Source: Acetobacter lambici
GTDB lineage: Bacteria; Pseudomonadota; Alphaproteobacteria; Acetobacterales; Acetobacteraceae
Reading direction: 5' to 3'
NCBI RefSeq assembly: GCF_011516885.1
Contig: NZ_WOTD01000001.1
Location: 186,001 to 250,000, forward strand
Length of the DNA: 64,000 bases
Positions 10,607 through 19,510 of this stretch are shown here, in pieces. A program made the translations under genes and the position numbers. Every line of letters begins with the position of its first letter. Position 1 is the first letter of the stretch. The notes beneath the pieces were generated by a model that saw nothing but the letters and a program-made list of their open reading frames with translations, searched no databases and had not been told where the DNA came from.

Positions 10607-11917
10607 ATGAGCGTGTCGCAGAACGAGGGTAAGCAGTCCATCGCTACCATTTCGATCGGTGGCAAAACCGCCGAGATGCCCGTACTTTCTGGCAACCTTG
10701 GACCGGATGTTATTGATATTCGTAAACTGCCCTCCGAGCTGGGCGTGTTCACGTTTGACCCCGGTTACGGCGAGACGGCCTCCTGCAACAGCAAGATCAC
10801 CTTTATTGATGGCGATAAAGGCGTTCTGCTGCACCGTGGCTACCCCATTGCCCAACTGGCGGAAAATGCTTCGTACGAAGAGGTCATCTACCTCCTGCTC
10901 AATGGCGAACTGCCCAACAAAGCACAGTACGACACATTTTCTTCCACGCTGACCAACCATACCCTGCTGCACGAGCAGATCCGCAACTTCTTCAATGGCT
11001 TCCGGCGTGATGCCCATCCGATGGCCATTCTGTGTGGCACGGTTGGCGCACTTTCGGCCTTCTACCCCGATGCGTGCGACATCGCCATTCCTGAAAACCG
11101 CGAACTCGCGGCCATGCGTCTGATCGCCAAAATTCCGACCATTGCGGCATGGGCTTACAAATACACGCAGGGTGATGCCTTTATTTATCCGCGCAATGAT
11201 CTGAACTACGCGGAAAACTTCCTGTCCATGATGTTCGCGCGTATGTCCGAACCCTACAAGGTCAACCCTGTTCTGGCCCGCGCCATGAACCGGATTCTGA
11301 TCCTGCATGCTGATCATGAGCAGAACGCCTCCACCTCCACCGTGCGTCTGGCAGGGTCCACCGGGGCCAATCCCTTTGCCTGTATCGCAGCGGGCATTGC
11401 CGCCCTGTGGGGACCGGCCCATGGTGGCGCCAATGAAGCTGTGCTGAAAATGCTGGCCAACATTGGCAAAAAAGAGAACATTCCTGCCTTTATCGCTCAG
11501 GTCAAAGACAAGAACAGTGGCGTCAAGCTCATGGGCTTTGGCCACCGTGTGTACAAAAACTTTGACCCGCGCGCCAAGATCATGCAGCAGACCTGCCACG
11601 AAGTTCTCAAAGAGCTGGGCATCAAGGACGATCCGTTGCTTGATCTGGCTGTAGAGCTGGAAAACATTGCACTGAGCGACGATTACTTTGTGCAGCGCAA
11701 GCTCTACCCGAACGTGGATTTCTATTCCGGCATTATCCTCAAGGCCATGGGCATTCCGACCAGCATGTTCACCGTGCTGTTTGCCGTCGCGCGGACAACT
11801 GGCTGGGTCAGCCAGTGGAAAGAAATGATCGAGGAACCCGGCCAGCGTATCAGTCGCCCCCGCCAGTTGTATCTGGGTGCGAAAGAACGGGACTTTGTGC
11901 CCCTGAACAAGCGCTAA
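10607..11917 (+). CDS. aarA: Citrate synthase (AarA, acetic acid resistance)
   Basis: This 436-residue type II citrate synthase condenses acetyl-CoA with oxaloacetate. Motifs include [31 protein letters not shown] with catalytic His272, [12 protein letters not shown] with His313, and YPNVDFYSG with the catalytic Asp. The length is that of A. aceti citrate synthase, and loss of that gene is known to cause acetate sensitivity. Start: ATG with AAAGGAAA six to eight bases upstream. It follows sixA and is alone before a strong terminator, with its own long leader (about 150 bases) that can fold, since CCGAT and ATCGG enclose a CGCG...CGCG stem at about 10478-10519. With AarC it forms the acetate-consuming arm of the cycle. 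Confidence 0.98.
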   Translation: MSVSQNEGKQSIATISIGGKTAEMPVLSGNLGPDVIDIRKLPSELGVFTFDPGYGETASCNSKITFIDGDKGVLLHRGYPIAQLAENASYEEVIYLLLNGELPNKAQYDTFSSTLTNHTLLHEQIRNFFNGFRRDAHPMAILCGTVGALSAFYPDACDIAIPENRELAAMRLIAKIPTIAAWAYKYTQGDAFIYPRNDLNYAENFLSMMFARMSEPYKVNPVLARAMNRILILHADHEQNASTSTVRLAGSTGANPFACIAAGIAALWGPAHGGANEAVLKMLANIGKKENIPAFIAQVKDKNSGVKLMGFGHRVYKNFDPRAKIMQQTCHEVLKELGIKDDPLLDLAVELENIALSDDYFVQRKLYPNVDFYSGIILKAMGIPTSMFTVLFAVARTTGWVSQWKEMIEEPGQRISRPRQLYLGAKERDFVPLNKR

Positions 11918-11947
11918 ATACCCCAAGCCTACCTTTGGCTGGTCAAA

Positions 11948-11982
11948 AGCTGGTCCGCGGCAATGCGGGCCAGCTTTTTTTT
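11948..11982 (+). terminator. Strong intrinsic terminator of aarA
   Basis: AGCTGGTCCGC pairs with GCGGGCCAGCT around a short loop and runs into eight T, 30 bases past the aarA stop. Confidence 0.95.
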
Positions 11983-12026
11983 GTGGCCTGCCAAAACCAC
12001 AGAGGTTCCGCGCCGTTGTAAGTCAT

Positions 12027-12063
12027 AAAAAAAGCGGATGCTCATTTATCATGAGTATCCGCT
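12027..12063 (-). terminator. Strong intrinsic terminator of the 79-residue protein gene
   Basis: On the minus strand AGCGGATACTCAT pairs with ATGAGCATCCGCT (one mismatch) and is followed by seven T. It faces the aarA terminator and insulates the two converging units. Confidence 0.93.
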
Positions 12064-12118
12064 ACAATTCTCTTATGGTCCCGGCCAAATCCTAGCCGGT
12101 TAACACCCCCCCTACTGG

Positions 12119-12358
12119 TCAGGCGCAATTGCACCCGGCTGTAGGACCATCAGCTTTGCGTACCATGTGGTGGTCAATCCATTCGGAGACCAGCATGCGC
12201 GCTTCGCTCAAAGATGATTCAGGGTGATGAATGCGGTACAGGGTTGTACAGGCATTAAACGCGGTAACGTCTGCCGTACCCACTTCACGCAGCTCCGTGT
12301 AAGCCGTGATGACGGCACGCTCGCATTTCCGTGCGATCCGACTTGCTTCCATAGCCAC
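12119..12358 (-). CDS. Small conserved-looking protein of unknown function
   Basis: A 79-residue, soluble-looking protein with Cys residues near both ends (RKCERAV, FNACTTLY, and a GCNCA tail) and a predicted helical middle. I do not recognise a family. The GTG at 12358 is preferred because AAGGG lies eight bases upstream; ATG at 12352 is the alternative. The gene stands alone between aarA (converging) and pyrE (divergent). It has its own very strong terminator and an A/T-rich upstream region with inverted TTAATTG/CAATTAA arms at 12370-12403, so it looks like a real, independently expressed gene. Confidence 0.65.
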   Translation of the reverse strand: MAMEASRIARKCERAVITAYTELREVGTADVTAFNACTTLYRIHHPESSLSEARMLVSEWIDHHMVRKADGPTAGCNCA

Positions 12359-12627
12359 GACATTTACCCTTAATTGATAATCGATCTTAACTTGCGCAAT
12401 TAAACGCCACATCCTGCGTCAACGCAAGGATTAAGTTGTAATTTACTTTACACATAAAATCACAACCTGCGTATATCTCCCGTTTTTCTACATTGCAGCC
12501 AAATCCTGCGTTTTCCCGCCAAAAGCACGCCGCAAATCACATATACAGGCAGATGAGGCATGGATTTTCAGCCCGGCTAGCGGTATGCCAATCCGACTTT
12601 AACCACCATAACTTCAAGGAATCTGCC

Positions 12628-13380
12628 ATGATGTCGCCAGCAGGCATTGCCTCTCCTACCGGAGAGTCCAGCGAATGGGATCGTGATGCCGCCCTCACCA
12701 CCGCACGCCTGCTGCTTGAAATCAAGGCAGTCAACTTTCGTCCCGAAGAACCTTACACCCTGACATCGGGCTGGAAGTCTCCTGTTTATATCGACTGCCG
12801 CCGGATTATTTTCTTCCCCCGTGCTCGCGCAAAAATTGTGGAACTGGGTGTTGAGAAAATTGGTCGTCACGTTGGCTACGAAAGCCTTGAAGCCATTGTA
12901 GGGGGCGAGACAGCAGGCATTCCGTTTGCCGCATGGATGGCAGACCGCATGCTGCTGCCCATGGCCTATGTGCGCAAAAAGCCCAAAGGTTTTGGCCGCA
13001 ACGCCCAGATTGAAGGCGATGTGCCCGAAAACATGCGGACCCTGCTGGTGGAAGATCTGACAACGGATGGCGCATCCAAGGTGCAGTTCGCCAATGCCCT
13101 GCGCAATGCGGGCGCGATTGTGAACCACGCCTTTGTCGTGTTCTACTACGGTGTGTTCCCCGGTGCGCAACAGACCCTGACAGACATGAACGTCGCCCTG
13201 CACTCGCTGTGCACATGGTGGGATGTTCTCGAAGCCTGCGCCAGCCGTCCTTACTTCTCTGAAGAAGCGGCGTCTGAAGTCCGGCGCTTTCTGGAAGACC
13301 CCTGTGGCTGGTCCGCCCGCCGTGGTGGCGTAGGTAGTCTGGAAGAAGCTGCCGAATTCAAGGCTCGCAAGGACAAATAA
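12628..13380 (+). CDS. pyrE: Orotate phosphoribosyltransferase
   Basis: A 250-residue PyrE that makes OMP from orotate and PRPP in pyrimidine synthesis. The PRPP-binding motif is LLVEDLTTDGASK. Substrate-site stretches are FTLTSGWKSPVYIDCR-like (YTLTSGWKSPVYIDCRR here) and YVRKKPKGFG. The ATG at 12628 has AAGGA seven bases upstream; the frame is open further back but without supporting signals. The form is the longer alphaproteobacterial one, with a C-terminal tail after the FYYGVFPG segment. murI begins five bases after its stop, so the two are likely co-transcribed. Confidence 0.95.
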   Translation: MMSPAGIASPTGESSEWDRDAALTTARLLLEIKAVNFRPEEPYTLTSGWKSPVYIDCRRIIFFPRARAKIVELGVEKIGRHVGYESLEAIVGGETAGIPFAAWMADRMLLPMAYVRKKPKGFGRNAQIEGDVPENMRTLLVEDLTTDGASKVQFANALRNAGAIVNHAFVVFYYGVFPGAQQTLTDMNVALHSLCTWWDVLEACASRPYFSEEAASEVRRFLEDPCGWSARRGGVGSLEEAAEFKARKDK

Positions 13381-13384
13381 CACC

Positions 13385-14248
13385 GTGCAGACGTCTGGCC
13401 CCGCACTCAGTGGTCCCTACCGTGTTCTGGCATTTGACTCAGGCATTGGTGGACTGGGTATTGTGCGGGCCATTCGGGCACTCTCTCCTCACATTGGGGT
13501 CGACTACCTGGCAGACACTGCCGTTTTTCCTTACGGCGAGCAGGATGATGCCGTCCTTACCCGGCGCATCATCTCCCTTGTCTCCGCCGCTATTGCCCGA
13601 CTACGGCCCCAAGCCGTTGTTATTGCCTGCAACACTGCCAGTACGCTCGCACTGGATGCCTTGCGTGCAACCTGCCCCACCATTCCATTCATTGGCTGTG
13701 TTCCCCCTATCCGCTGGGCGGCGCGCCAGACCAAAACGGGCGTTATTGGGCTGCTCGCCACCCGTGCGACAATCCGTCGACCGTACCTGTCCCGCCTGCA
13801 TGCGCTTTACGCGCCAGACTGCACCCTGATCGCACACGCTGCCCCACATCTGGCAAGCTATGCCGAACAGGTTTTTCGTGGTCACTCCGTCCCCGATGCT
13901 CTTATTTATAAAGATATTCAGGGCCTGTTCAGCCACCCCGATTCCGGTCGGCTGGATGCGATCGGGCTTGGCTGTACCCATTACACATTTGTGCTCGATC
14001 TGCTCCGCAGGCTTACCCCACCCACCATGACATGGCTGGACCCGGCAGACGCTGTAGCCCGCCAGACCTGTACGGTTTTGCAAACCTTACAGCCCATGCC
14101 AGACACCTCGACACCACCAGAGCAGGCATGGTTTACGGCAATCCCGGCAGATGCGGAGGCTTTGGCCGCGCATCTGCCTGCCTTTGGTTTTGACAAAATC
14201 AATCTATGGCAGGAGCAGACAAGCCAGCCACGGGCCTGCACGGCCTAA
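13385..14248 (+). CDS. murI: Glutamate racemase
   Basis: A 287-residue MurI that makes D-glutamate for peptidoglycan. Visible are FDSGIGGLGIVRAI, the first catalytic Cys in VIACNTAST and the second in GLGCTHYTF. The start is GTG at 13385, five bases after pyrE. It converges on the polyprenyl synthase gene with only 90 bases between the stops and no convincing terminator, so read-through antisense is possible. Confidence 0.95.
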   Translation: MQTSGPALSGPYRVLAFDSGIGGLGIVRAIRALSPHIGVDYLADTAVFPYGEQDDAVLTRRIISLVSAAIARLRPQAVVIACNTASTLALDALRATCPTIPFIGCVPPIRWAARQTKTGVIGLLATRATIRRPYLSRLHALYAPDCTLIAHAAPHLASYAEQVFRGHSVPDALIYKDIQGLFSHPDSGRLDAIGLGCTHYTFVLDLLRRLTPPTMTWLDPADAVARQTCTVLQTLQPMPDTSTPPEQAWFTAIPADAEALAAHLPAFGFDKINLWQEQTSQPRACTA

Positions 14249-14337
14249 GCGCTGGCAGGTTTTCTCGCTGGTACAGGCCACTTTGGCACTGGGCAGGCAT
14301 GGTTTGCCTGATCTTGCCAAAATGGCCTTCAGCCAGC

Positions 14338-15408
14338 CTAGCTGGCGCGGCTGGCGGAGTAACTGGCGGTTTCCAGCAACAGGGCTTTAAGGTCGTTATC
14401 AGGGAATCCCTGCAACGCCTGACGGGCCAGAGTTGCGTAATCTTCCGCCTTGGCAAGGGTAATACCAATAGCGTTGGTCTGGGCAATAAGGGACAGTGCG
14501 GCATCCAGATCTTCCGGCTGCTGCTCACATTCCTCAATCACACGACGCCAGAATACGCGATCCTCCTCGCTACCAGCCTCGTAGGCTGCCAGTACAGGCA
14601 GAGTGACCTTGCCTTCCTTAAAGTCGTCCCCGACTTCCTTGCCCAGCACGGCCTGATCGGCTGAATAATCCAGCGCATCGTCCACAAGCTGGAACGCCAT
14701 ACCCAGATTGGCACCATAAACACGCAGGGCTTCACGCTCGGCTGGGGTTACATCCCCAATAACAGCGCCGGATTCGCAGGCGGCGGCAAACAGCGCCGCC
14801 GTTTTGCCATAGATAACCTGAAGATACTGCTCAACCGAGGTGGTAAGATCGTTCTGCGTGGTCATCTGCATGACCTCGCCTTCGGCCAGTGTTGCCGATG
14901 CAGCGGAGAGAATCGCCATGACATCAAGCGAGGCATCAGCCGTAAGAATCTGGAACGAGCGGGCGAACAGGAAGTCCCCCACCAGCACAGATGCCTTATT
15001 GCCAAAAATTGCGTTGGCGCTTGCCAGACCGCGCCGGAGCTGGCTGTCATCCACAACATCATCATGCAGCAGCGTTGCTGTATGAATAAACTCGACACAG
15101 GCGGCAATTTCCACATGCCGCATGCGCCCGTCCTGATTGTTGTAGCCACACAACCGCGCGGAGGCGAGTGTAAGCAGTGGCCGCAGCCTCTTGCCGCCAG
15201 CGGCCACAAGATGCGCAGCTAACTGCGGAATAAGCGCTACGGAACTCTGCATGCGGTCCACAATGACCTGATTACATGCCTGCATATCCGCAGCGAGATA
15301 ATCAGCCAGCGCCTTAAGGCCAGCTTCCCCTGGTTTACTCACAGAAACTCCAGATCCATCCTGGCTCGCGGCGCTGTCCATTTCCGACAGACTGACTGCA
15401 ACACCCAA
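14338..15408 (-). CDS. ispB: Long-chain polyprenyl diphosphate synthase (octaprenyl/decaprenyl)
   Basis: A 356-residue trans-isoprenyl diphosphate synthase that builds the ubiquinone side chain. The first aspartate-rich motif is LLHDDVVDDSQLRRG (DDxxD) and the second LVDDALDYSAD; GGKRLRPLLTL binds the diphosphate. The start is a TTG at 15408 with GGGGGA about seven bases upstream; ATG at 15381 is the alternative. Chain length (C40 or C50) cannot be read with certainty, and acetic acid bacteria typically use Q-9 or Q-10. Divergent from the methyltransferase gene with about 100 bases of shared promoter region. Confidence 0.93.
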   Translation of the reverse strand: MGVAVSLSEMDSAASQDGSGVSVSKPGEAGLKALADYLAADMQACNQVIVDRMQSSVALIPQLAAHLVAAGGKRLRPLLTLASARLCGYNNQDGRMRHVEIAACVEFIHTATLLHDDVVDDSQLRRGLASANAIFGNKASVLVGDFLFARSFQILTADASLDVMAILSAASATLAEGEVMQMTTQNDLTTSVEQYLQVIYGKTAALFAAACESGAVIGDVTPAEREALRVYGANLGMAFQLVDDALDYSADQAVLGKEVGDDFKEGKVTLPVLAAYEAGSEEDRVFWRRVIEECEQQPEDLDAALSLIAQTNAIGITLAKAEDYATLARQALQGFPDNDLKALLLETASYSASRAS

Positions 15409-15509
15409 ATGCTATTCCCCCAGCCACGGGATGAGTTGACGTTCTCTTATATGCGAGGCACCTGAAAAACGGTCAAGCACCAACAAATTCAAGCCAGCCA
15501 GATACAGTG

Positions 15510-16265
15510 ATGCAACAAGCACCATCAAGCCACCTTCCAACGACCTCGCACGGCACTCTTTTGCGTGGACGTATCGCTTACAGCCAGTTCCAGCAAGGCT
15601 ACCGTACAGGGCTTGAGCCCATTCTTATGGCCGCAGCCGTGCCCGCGCGCCAGGGCCAGCATGTGCTGGAAATTGGCTGCGGAGCCGGTGCAGGGCTGTT
15701 ATGCCTGATGCACCGCGTACCCGACCTGCACGGAACAGGCATTGAGAAAGACTCCGAGACCGCAGAGCTTGCCCGCGCCAACCTGCTTGCTAACAAAAAG
15801 GAGCAGGTCTCTGTTCTTGCAACATCTTTCCCCGAAGGTGTGCCAGAGAATCTGCGCTTTGAGCATTGCATGACCAACCCACCGTGGCACGCAACAACCG
15901 GCACAGCCTCCCCCGAACCCCGCCGTGATCTTGCCCGCCGGATGGGCATGCAGACCCTGCCTCTATGGGTTAAGGGAGCTGCCGCCATCCTGCGCCATAA
16001 AGGCAGCCTGACGCTGGCTCTCCCCACAGCCCTGACCGACAGAGCCGTGGCCGAACTGGTTTCCCACGGCTTTGGGGGCGTAACCCTTTACCCCTTCTGG
16101 CCCAAGGCAGACCGCGAGGCACGCATTCTGCTGGTGCAAGCCAGACTTGGGGTAAAAAGCCCTGCGCGCGTTCTGTCCGGCCTGATCCTGCACGAAGCGG
16201 ACGGAGCCTTTACCCCGCAGGCACGCGACGTGCTGGAAAACGGCACAGCCCTGCCCGGCCTTTAG
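15510..16265 (+). CDS. TrmN6-like SAM-dependent methyltransferase
   Basis: A 251-residue class I methyltransferase. The SAM-binding loop is VLEIGCGAGAGLLCL and the N6-adenine/amine motif NPPW occurs in CMTNPPWHA. This arrangement matches the tRNA1(Val) adenine-37 N6-methyltransferase family (TrmN6/YfiC), the usual annotation in alphaproteobacteria. The start is ATG at 15510, with a GTG three bases earlier also possible. It converges with nrdB, 21 bases between stops. Confidence 0.85.
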   Translation: MQQAPSSHLPTTSHGTLLRGRIAYSQFQQGYRTGLEPILMAAAVPARQGQHVLEIGCGAGAGLLCLMHRVPDLHGTGIEKDSETAELARANLLANKKEQVSVLATSFPEGVPENLRFEHCMTNPPWHATTGTASPEPRRDLARRMGMQTLPLWVKGAAAILRHKGSLTLALPTALTDRAVAELVSHGFGGVTLYPFWPKADREARILLVQARLGVKSPARVLSGLILHEADGAFTPQARDVLENGTALPGL

Positions 16266-16286
16266 GCCCGCCCCTTCGGCCCGATA

Positions 16287-17303
16287 TTACGAGAAAACCG
16301 AGCTTTCAAACGCTTCTTCCCATGTACCCAAGGTGGAAGCACGGCTGTATTCGGTCGAACGGTTTTCAAAGAAGTTGGCGTGTTCGACCGCGTTCAGCAT
16401 ATCGTCCAGCCAAGGCAGCGGGTTGGTGGTTGTGTTGTAAACCGGGTCCAGCCCAAGCTGGGTCAGGCGGCGGTCGGCAATAAAGTGGATGTAGGTTTTA
16501 ACCTGTGCCGCATCCAGCCCTTCCACCGGCCCCATTTCGAACGCCAGATCAATAAAGGCTTCTTCGTGTTCGACAATGGTTTTGCAGATGTCGGTCAGTT
16601 CCTGCCGCAGCTTATCGGTCCAGATATGCGGGTTTTCCTGAATGAACACGCGGAACAGGCGGATAATGGACAGGCAATGCAGGGTCTCGTCCCGCACCGA
16701 CCAGGACACGATCTGCCCCATGCCCTTGAGCTTGTTAAAGCGCGGGAAGTTGAGCAGGATGGCGAAGGAGGCAAAAAGCTGTAGCCCCTCCGTAAACGCA
16801 CCAAAGGCTGCCAGCGTCTTTGCGATTTCATGCTTACTGTCCACGTTAAAGGACTGCATGTAATCGTATTTATCCTTCATTTCCTTGTACTTAAGGAACG
16901 CGGAATATTCTTCCTCGGGCATACCCAGCGTGTCCAGCAGGTAGCTGTACGCCGCAATATGAATGGTCTCGATGTTGGAAAAGGCCGAGAGCATCATCAA
17001 CACTTCAGTCGGTTTGAAAACCCGGCTGTAGTGCTTCATGTAGCAGTTATTCACTTCCACATCCGACTGGGTGAAGAAGCGGAAAATCTGCGTCACAAGA
17101 TGGCGCTCGCTCTCGTTGAGCACACGGTGCCAGTCTTTTACGTCATCAGCCAGAGGCACTTCCTCGGGGAGCCAGTGCACGCGCTGCTGCGTCAACCATG
17201 CATCATACGCCCACGGGTACCGAAACGGCTTGTACACCGGGTTGGCTGTCAGCAGGTCAAAACGCTGTTCCTGCGGCTGCTGGCCGGTTTTGTGCTCGCT
17301 CAT
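16287..17303 (-). CDS. nrdB: Ribonucleotide reductase small (radical) subunit
   Basis: A 338-residue beta subunit that supplies the radical for NrdA. Iron ligands are visible in ETIHIAAYSYLLD, EEAFIDLAFEMG and RDETLHCLS. The radical Tyr is present (H-x3-Y in HIAAY), so this is a tyrosyl-type rather than a Phe-containing enzyme. The first ligand region reads SDVEVNN. The start at 17303 has GGAGG six bases upstream. It lies 78 bases after nrdA on the same strand and should be one operon with it. Confidence 0.96.
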   Translation of the reverse strand: MSEHKTGQQPQEQRFDLLTANPVYKPFRYPWAYDAWLTQQRVHWLPEEVPLADDVKDWHRVLNESERHLVTQIFRFFTQSDVEVNNCYMKHYSRVFKPTEVLMMLSAFSNIETIHIAAYSYLLDTLGMPEEEYSAFLKYKEMKDKYDYMQSFNVDSKHEIAKTLAAFGAFTEGLQLFASFAILLNFPRFNKLKGMGQIVSWSVRDETLHCLSIIRLFRVFIQENPHIWTDKLRQELTDICKTIVEHEEAFIDLAFEMGPVEGLDAAQVKTYIHFIADRRLTQLGLDPVYNTTTNPLPWLDDMLNAVEHANFFENRSTEYSRASTLGTWEEAFESSVFS

Positions 17304-17381
17304 TGTGCCTCCATCAGGCGGCACCACCCAAGGAAACCGCCACTCGACTGTAAGAAAAAACGGATACGGATCAGCCAGCTC

Positions 17382-19319
17382 TTACTGGCAGGCCAGACAC
17401 TCGTCATAATTATTGCCACTTGCGGCATGGTCCGCGGCTGCCTGCTCGGCAACGCCTACCCCCAGCACCTCGGACTTGGCGAGCACGTTGCTCACCGTAT
17501 CCGCCCGCTGGATGGACAGGCTGCGGCAGTAATAAAGAGACTTCAGCCCCTTTTTCCATGCCTGAAAATGAATCTGGTGCAGGTCGCGCTTATGCACATC
17601 CGCAGGCAGGAACAGATTGACCGACTGCGCCTGGCAGATAAAGGGCTGCCGATCAGCCGCATGTTCCACTACCCAGCGCTGATCCAGCTCGAACGCGGTT
17701 TTGAACACGTCCTTTTCCTGCTGGGTCAGAAAATCCAGATGCTGCACGCTGCCCTTACTGGTGGTGATGGAGGACCACACTTCTGGCGTGTCCTGCCCTT
17801 TTTCCACCAGCAGCTTGAGCAGGTGCCGGTTACGCACCGTAAAGGAGCCCGAGAGGGTTTTTTGCAAGAACACATTGGCCGCGATCGGCTCGATCCCCGG
17901 GCTGGCATTGCCTGCAATAATGGAAATGGACGCCGTGGGCGCAATGGCCATCTTGTTGGAAAAGCGTTCCTTAATGTCATATTCCTCGGCATCGGGGCAG
18001 GCACCACGCAGATCAGCCAGATGGCGGGAGGCGGCATCGGCCTGCTCGCGAATATGCTTGAAGATCTTGCGGTTCCAGACCTTGGCAATCACGCTCTCAA
18101 ACGGAACATTCTTGGCCTGCAGGAAGGAGTGGAACCCCATAACCCCCAAACCCACGGAACGTTCACGCATGGCGGCATACTTGGCCCGCTCCATGTCCTC
18201 CGGTGCGCGGTCGATAAAGTCCTGCAACACGTTATCGAGGAAGATCATGACATCCTCAATGAACTGAGGATTATCCGACCACTCATCCCATGTCTCAAGA
18301 TTGAGGGAGGACAGGCAGCACACCGCAGTACGCGCCTTGCCGTGATGGTCTATGCCCGTTGGCAGCGTAATTTCGGAACACAGGTTGGAAGTCTTGACCT
18401 CCAACCCGGCAAGCTTGTGGTGCTCGGGGCGCGCATTGTTCACATGGTCGGAATAAACAATATACGGCTCACCCTGCTCCATGCGCGCGGTGAGAATACG
18501 AATCCACAACCCGCGGGCCGAAATTTTGCGGATAACCGAGTTATCCTTGGGCGAGAGCAGCGCCCATTCAGCATCGGCTTCCACAGCACGCATGAATGCG
18601 TCGGAGACCAGAATACCGTGGTGCAGATTGAGCGCCTTACGGTTGGGGTCTCCCCCCGTTGGGCGACGGATTTCTATGAACTCTTCAATCTCGGGGTGCC
18701 AGACCGGCAGATAGACCGCCGCCGACCCACGGCGCAGGGACCCTTGGGAGATTGCCAGTGTCAGGCTGTCCATCACACGGATGAAGGGGATAACGCCCGA
18801 GGTTTTGCCATTACGGCCCACGTTCTCGCCAATGGAGCGCAGGTTGCCCCAGTAGGAGCCAATGCCCCCACCCTTGCTGGCCAGCCACACATTCTCGTTC
18901 CACAGATCGACAATGCCTTTCAGGCTGTCGTTCGCTTCATTCAGAAAGCACGAAATAGGCAGGCCGCGCGTTGTGCCACCATTGGACAGCACAGGCGTTG
19001 CGGGCATGAACCAGTGGCGACTGATATAGTCGTAAATACGCTGCGCATGGGCTGCATCGGCCCCGTAATAGGACGCCACGCGCCCGAACAGGTCCTGATA
19101 ACTCTCATCGGGCAGCAGGTAGCGGTTATCCAGCGTGGCCTTGCCAAACGGGGTCAGCAATGCATCGCGCGAGCGGTCCACACGCACCTGATGGTGCCCC
19201 GGAAGCTGCACCGTATCCTGCATCTGCTCGGCACCGAAAAGATCCGGTTCCTCAGCCGAGCCTGATGCTCCTGAATGGGAACGACGAACGTCATTCTCAT
19301 GCACGTCGATAAGACTCAT
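17382..19319 (-). CDS. nrdA: Ribonucleotide reductase large (catalytic) subunit, no ATP cone
   Basis: A 645-residue alpha subunit that reduces NDPs. Active-site residues are visible: the redox Cys in ISCFLNEAND, the N-x-C-x-E core in TSNLCSEITL, the second redox Cys in AVCCLSSLN, and the C-terminal CLACQ shuttle pair. The protein starts almost directly at the barrel domain and lacks the roughly 90-residue N-terminal ATP-cone that senses dATP in E. coli NrdA. The small subunit has none either. The start at 19319 has GGAGAG eight bases upstream. A pair of NrdR-like boxes lies 63-110 bases before the start. Confidence 0.96.
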   Translation of the reverse strand: MSLIDVHENDVRRSHSGASGSAEEPDLFGAEQMQDTVQLPGHHQVRVDRSRDALLTPFGKATLDNRYLLPDESYQDLFGRVASYYGADAAHAQRIYDYISRHWFMPATPVLSNGGTTRGLPISCFLNEANDSLKGIVDLWNENVWLASKGGGIGSYWGNLRSIGENVGRNGKTSGVIPFIRVMDSLTLAISQGSLRRGSAAVYLPVWHPEIEEFIEIRRPTGGDPNRKALNLHHGILVSDAFMRAVEADAEWALLSPKDNSVIRKISARGLWIRILTARMEQGEPYIVYSDHVNNARPEHHKLAGLEVKTSNLCSEITLPTGIDHHGKARTAVCCLSSLNLETWDEWSDNPQFIEDVMIFLDNVLQDFIDRAPEDMERAKYAAMRERSVGLGVMGFHSFLQAKNVPFESVIAKVWNRKIFKHIREQADAASRHLADLRGACPDAEEYDIKERFSNKMAIAPTASISIIAGNASPGIEPIAANVFLQKTLSGSFTVRNRHLLKLLVEKGQDTPEVWSSITTSKGSVQHLDFLTQQEKDVFKTAFELDQRWVVEHAADRQPFICQAQSVNLFLPADVHKRDLHQIHFQAWKKGLKSLYYCRSLSIQRADTVSNVLAKSEVLGVGVAEQAAADHAASGNNYDECLACQ

Positions 19320-19381
19320 GGCTTTTGCTCTCCGGTTTTTTACGAACGATCTTGGGGGGCGTGTGACTGGCGCGGACGCAC

Positions 19382-19429
19382 ACACCATATATCGCGCTTC
19401 TTACCCCACTTTGCCCCCATATCTAGGTT
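19382..19429. promoter_or_regulatory. Two candidate NrdR boxes upstream of nrdAB
   Basis: ACACCATATATCGCGC (19382-19397) and CCCCCATATCTAGGTT (19414-19429) both match the core of the 16-base NrdR consensus acaCwAtATaTwGtgt, and start 32 bases apart. That is about three helix turns, the spacing seen at known NrdR targets. They sit just before nrdA. NrdR represses RNR genes when bound to ATP/dATP. The second box is weaker, and an nrdR gene is not in the window. Confidence 0.5.
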
Positions 19430-19510
19430 TTTTTTTGATGAAAATGACCAATTTTAGACTTGCTCTTTAAAAAACGGCGGATTTCTCCCGCGTCGCTTGA
19501 GCGCGTCTTT

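Noticed and set aside
10553-11926. 457-codon minus-strand frame
   Set aside because: Antisense of citrate synthase; the plus frame has all catalytic motifs, a ribosome site and a terminator.
16830-19265. 811-codon open frame on the plus strand
   Set aside because: It is an antisense shadow of nrdA/nrdB in a GC-rich genome; it shows no recognisable domain and the minus frame is clearly ribonucleotide reductase.
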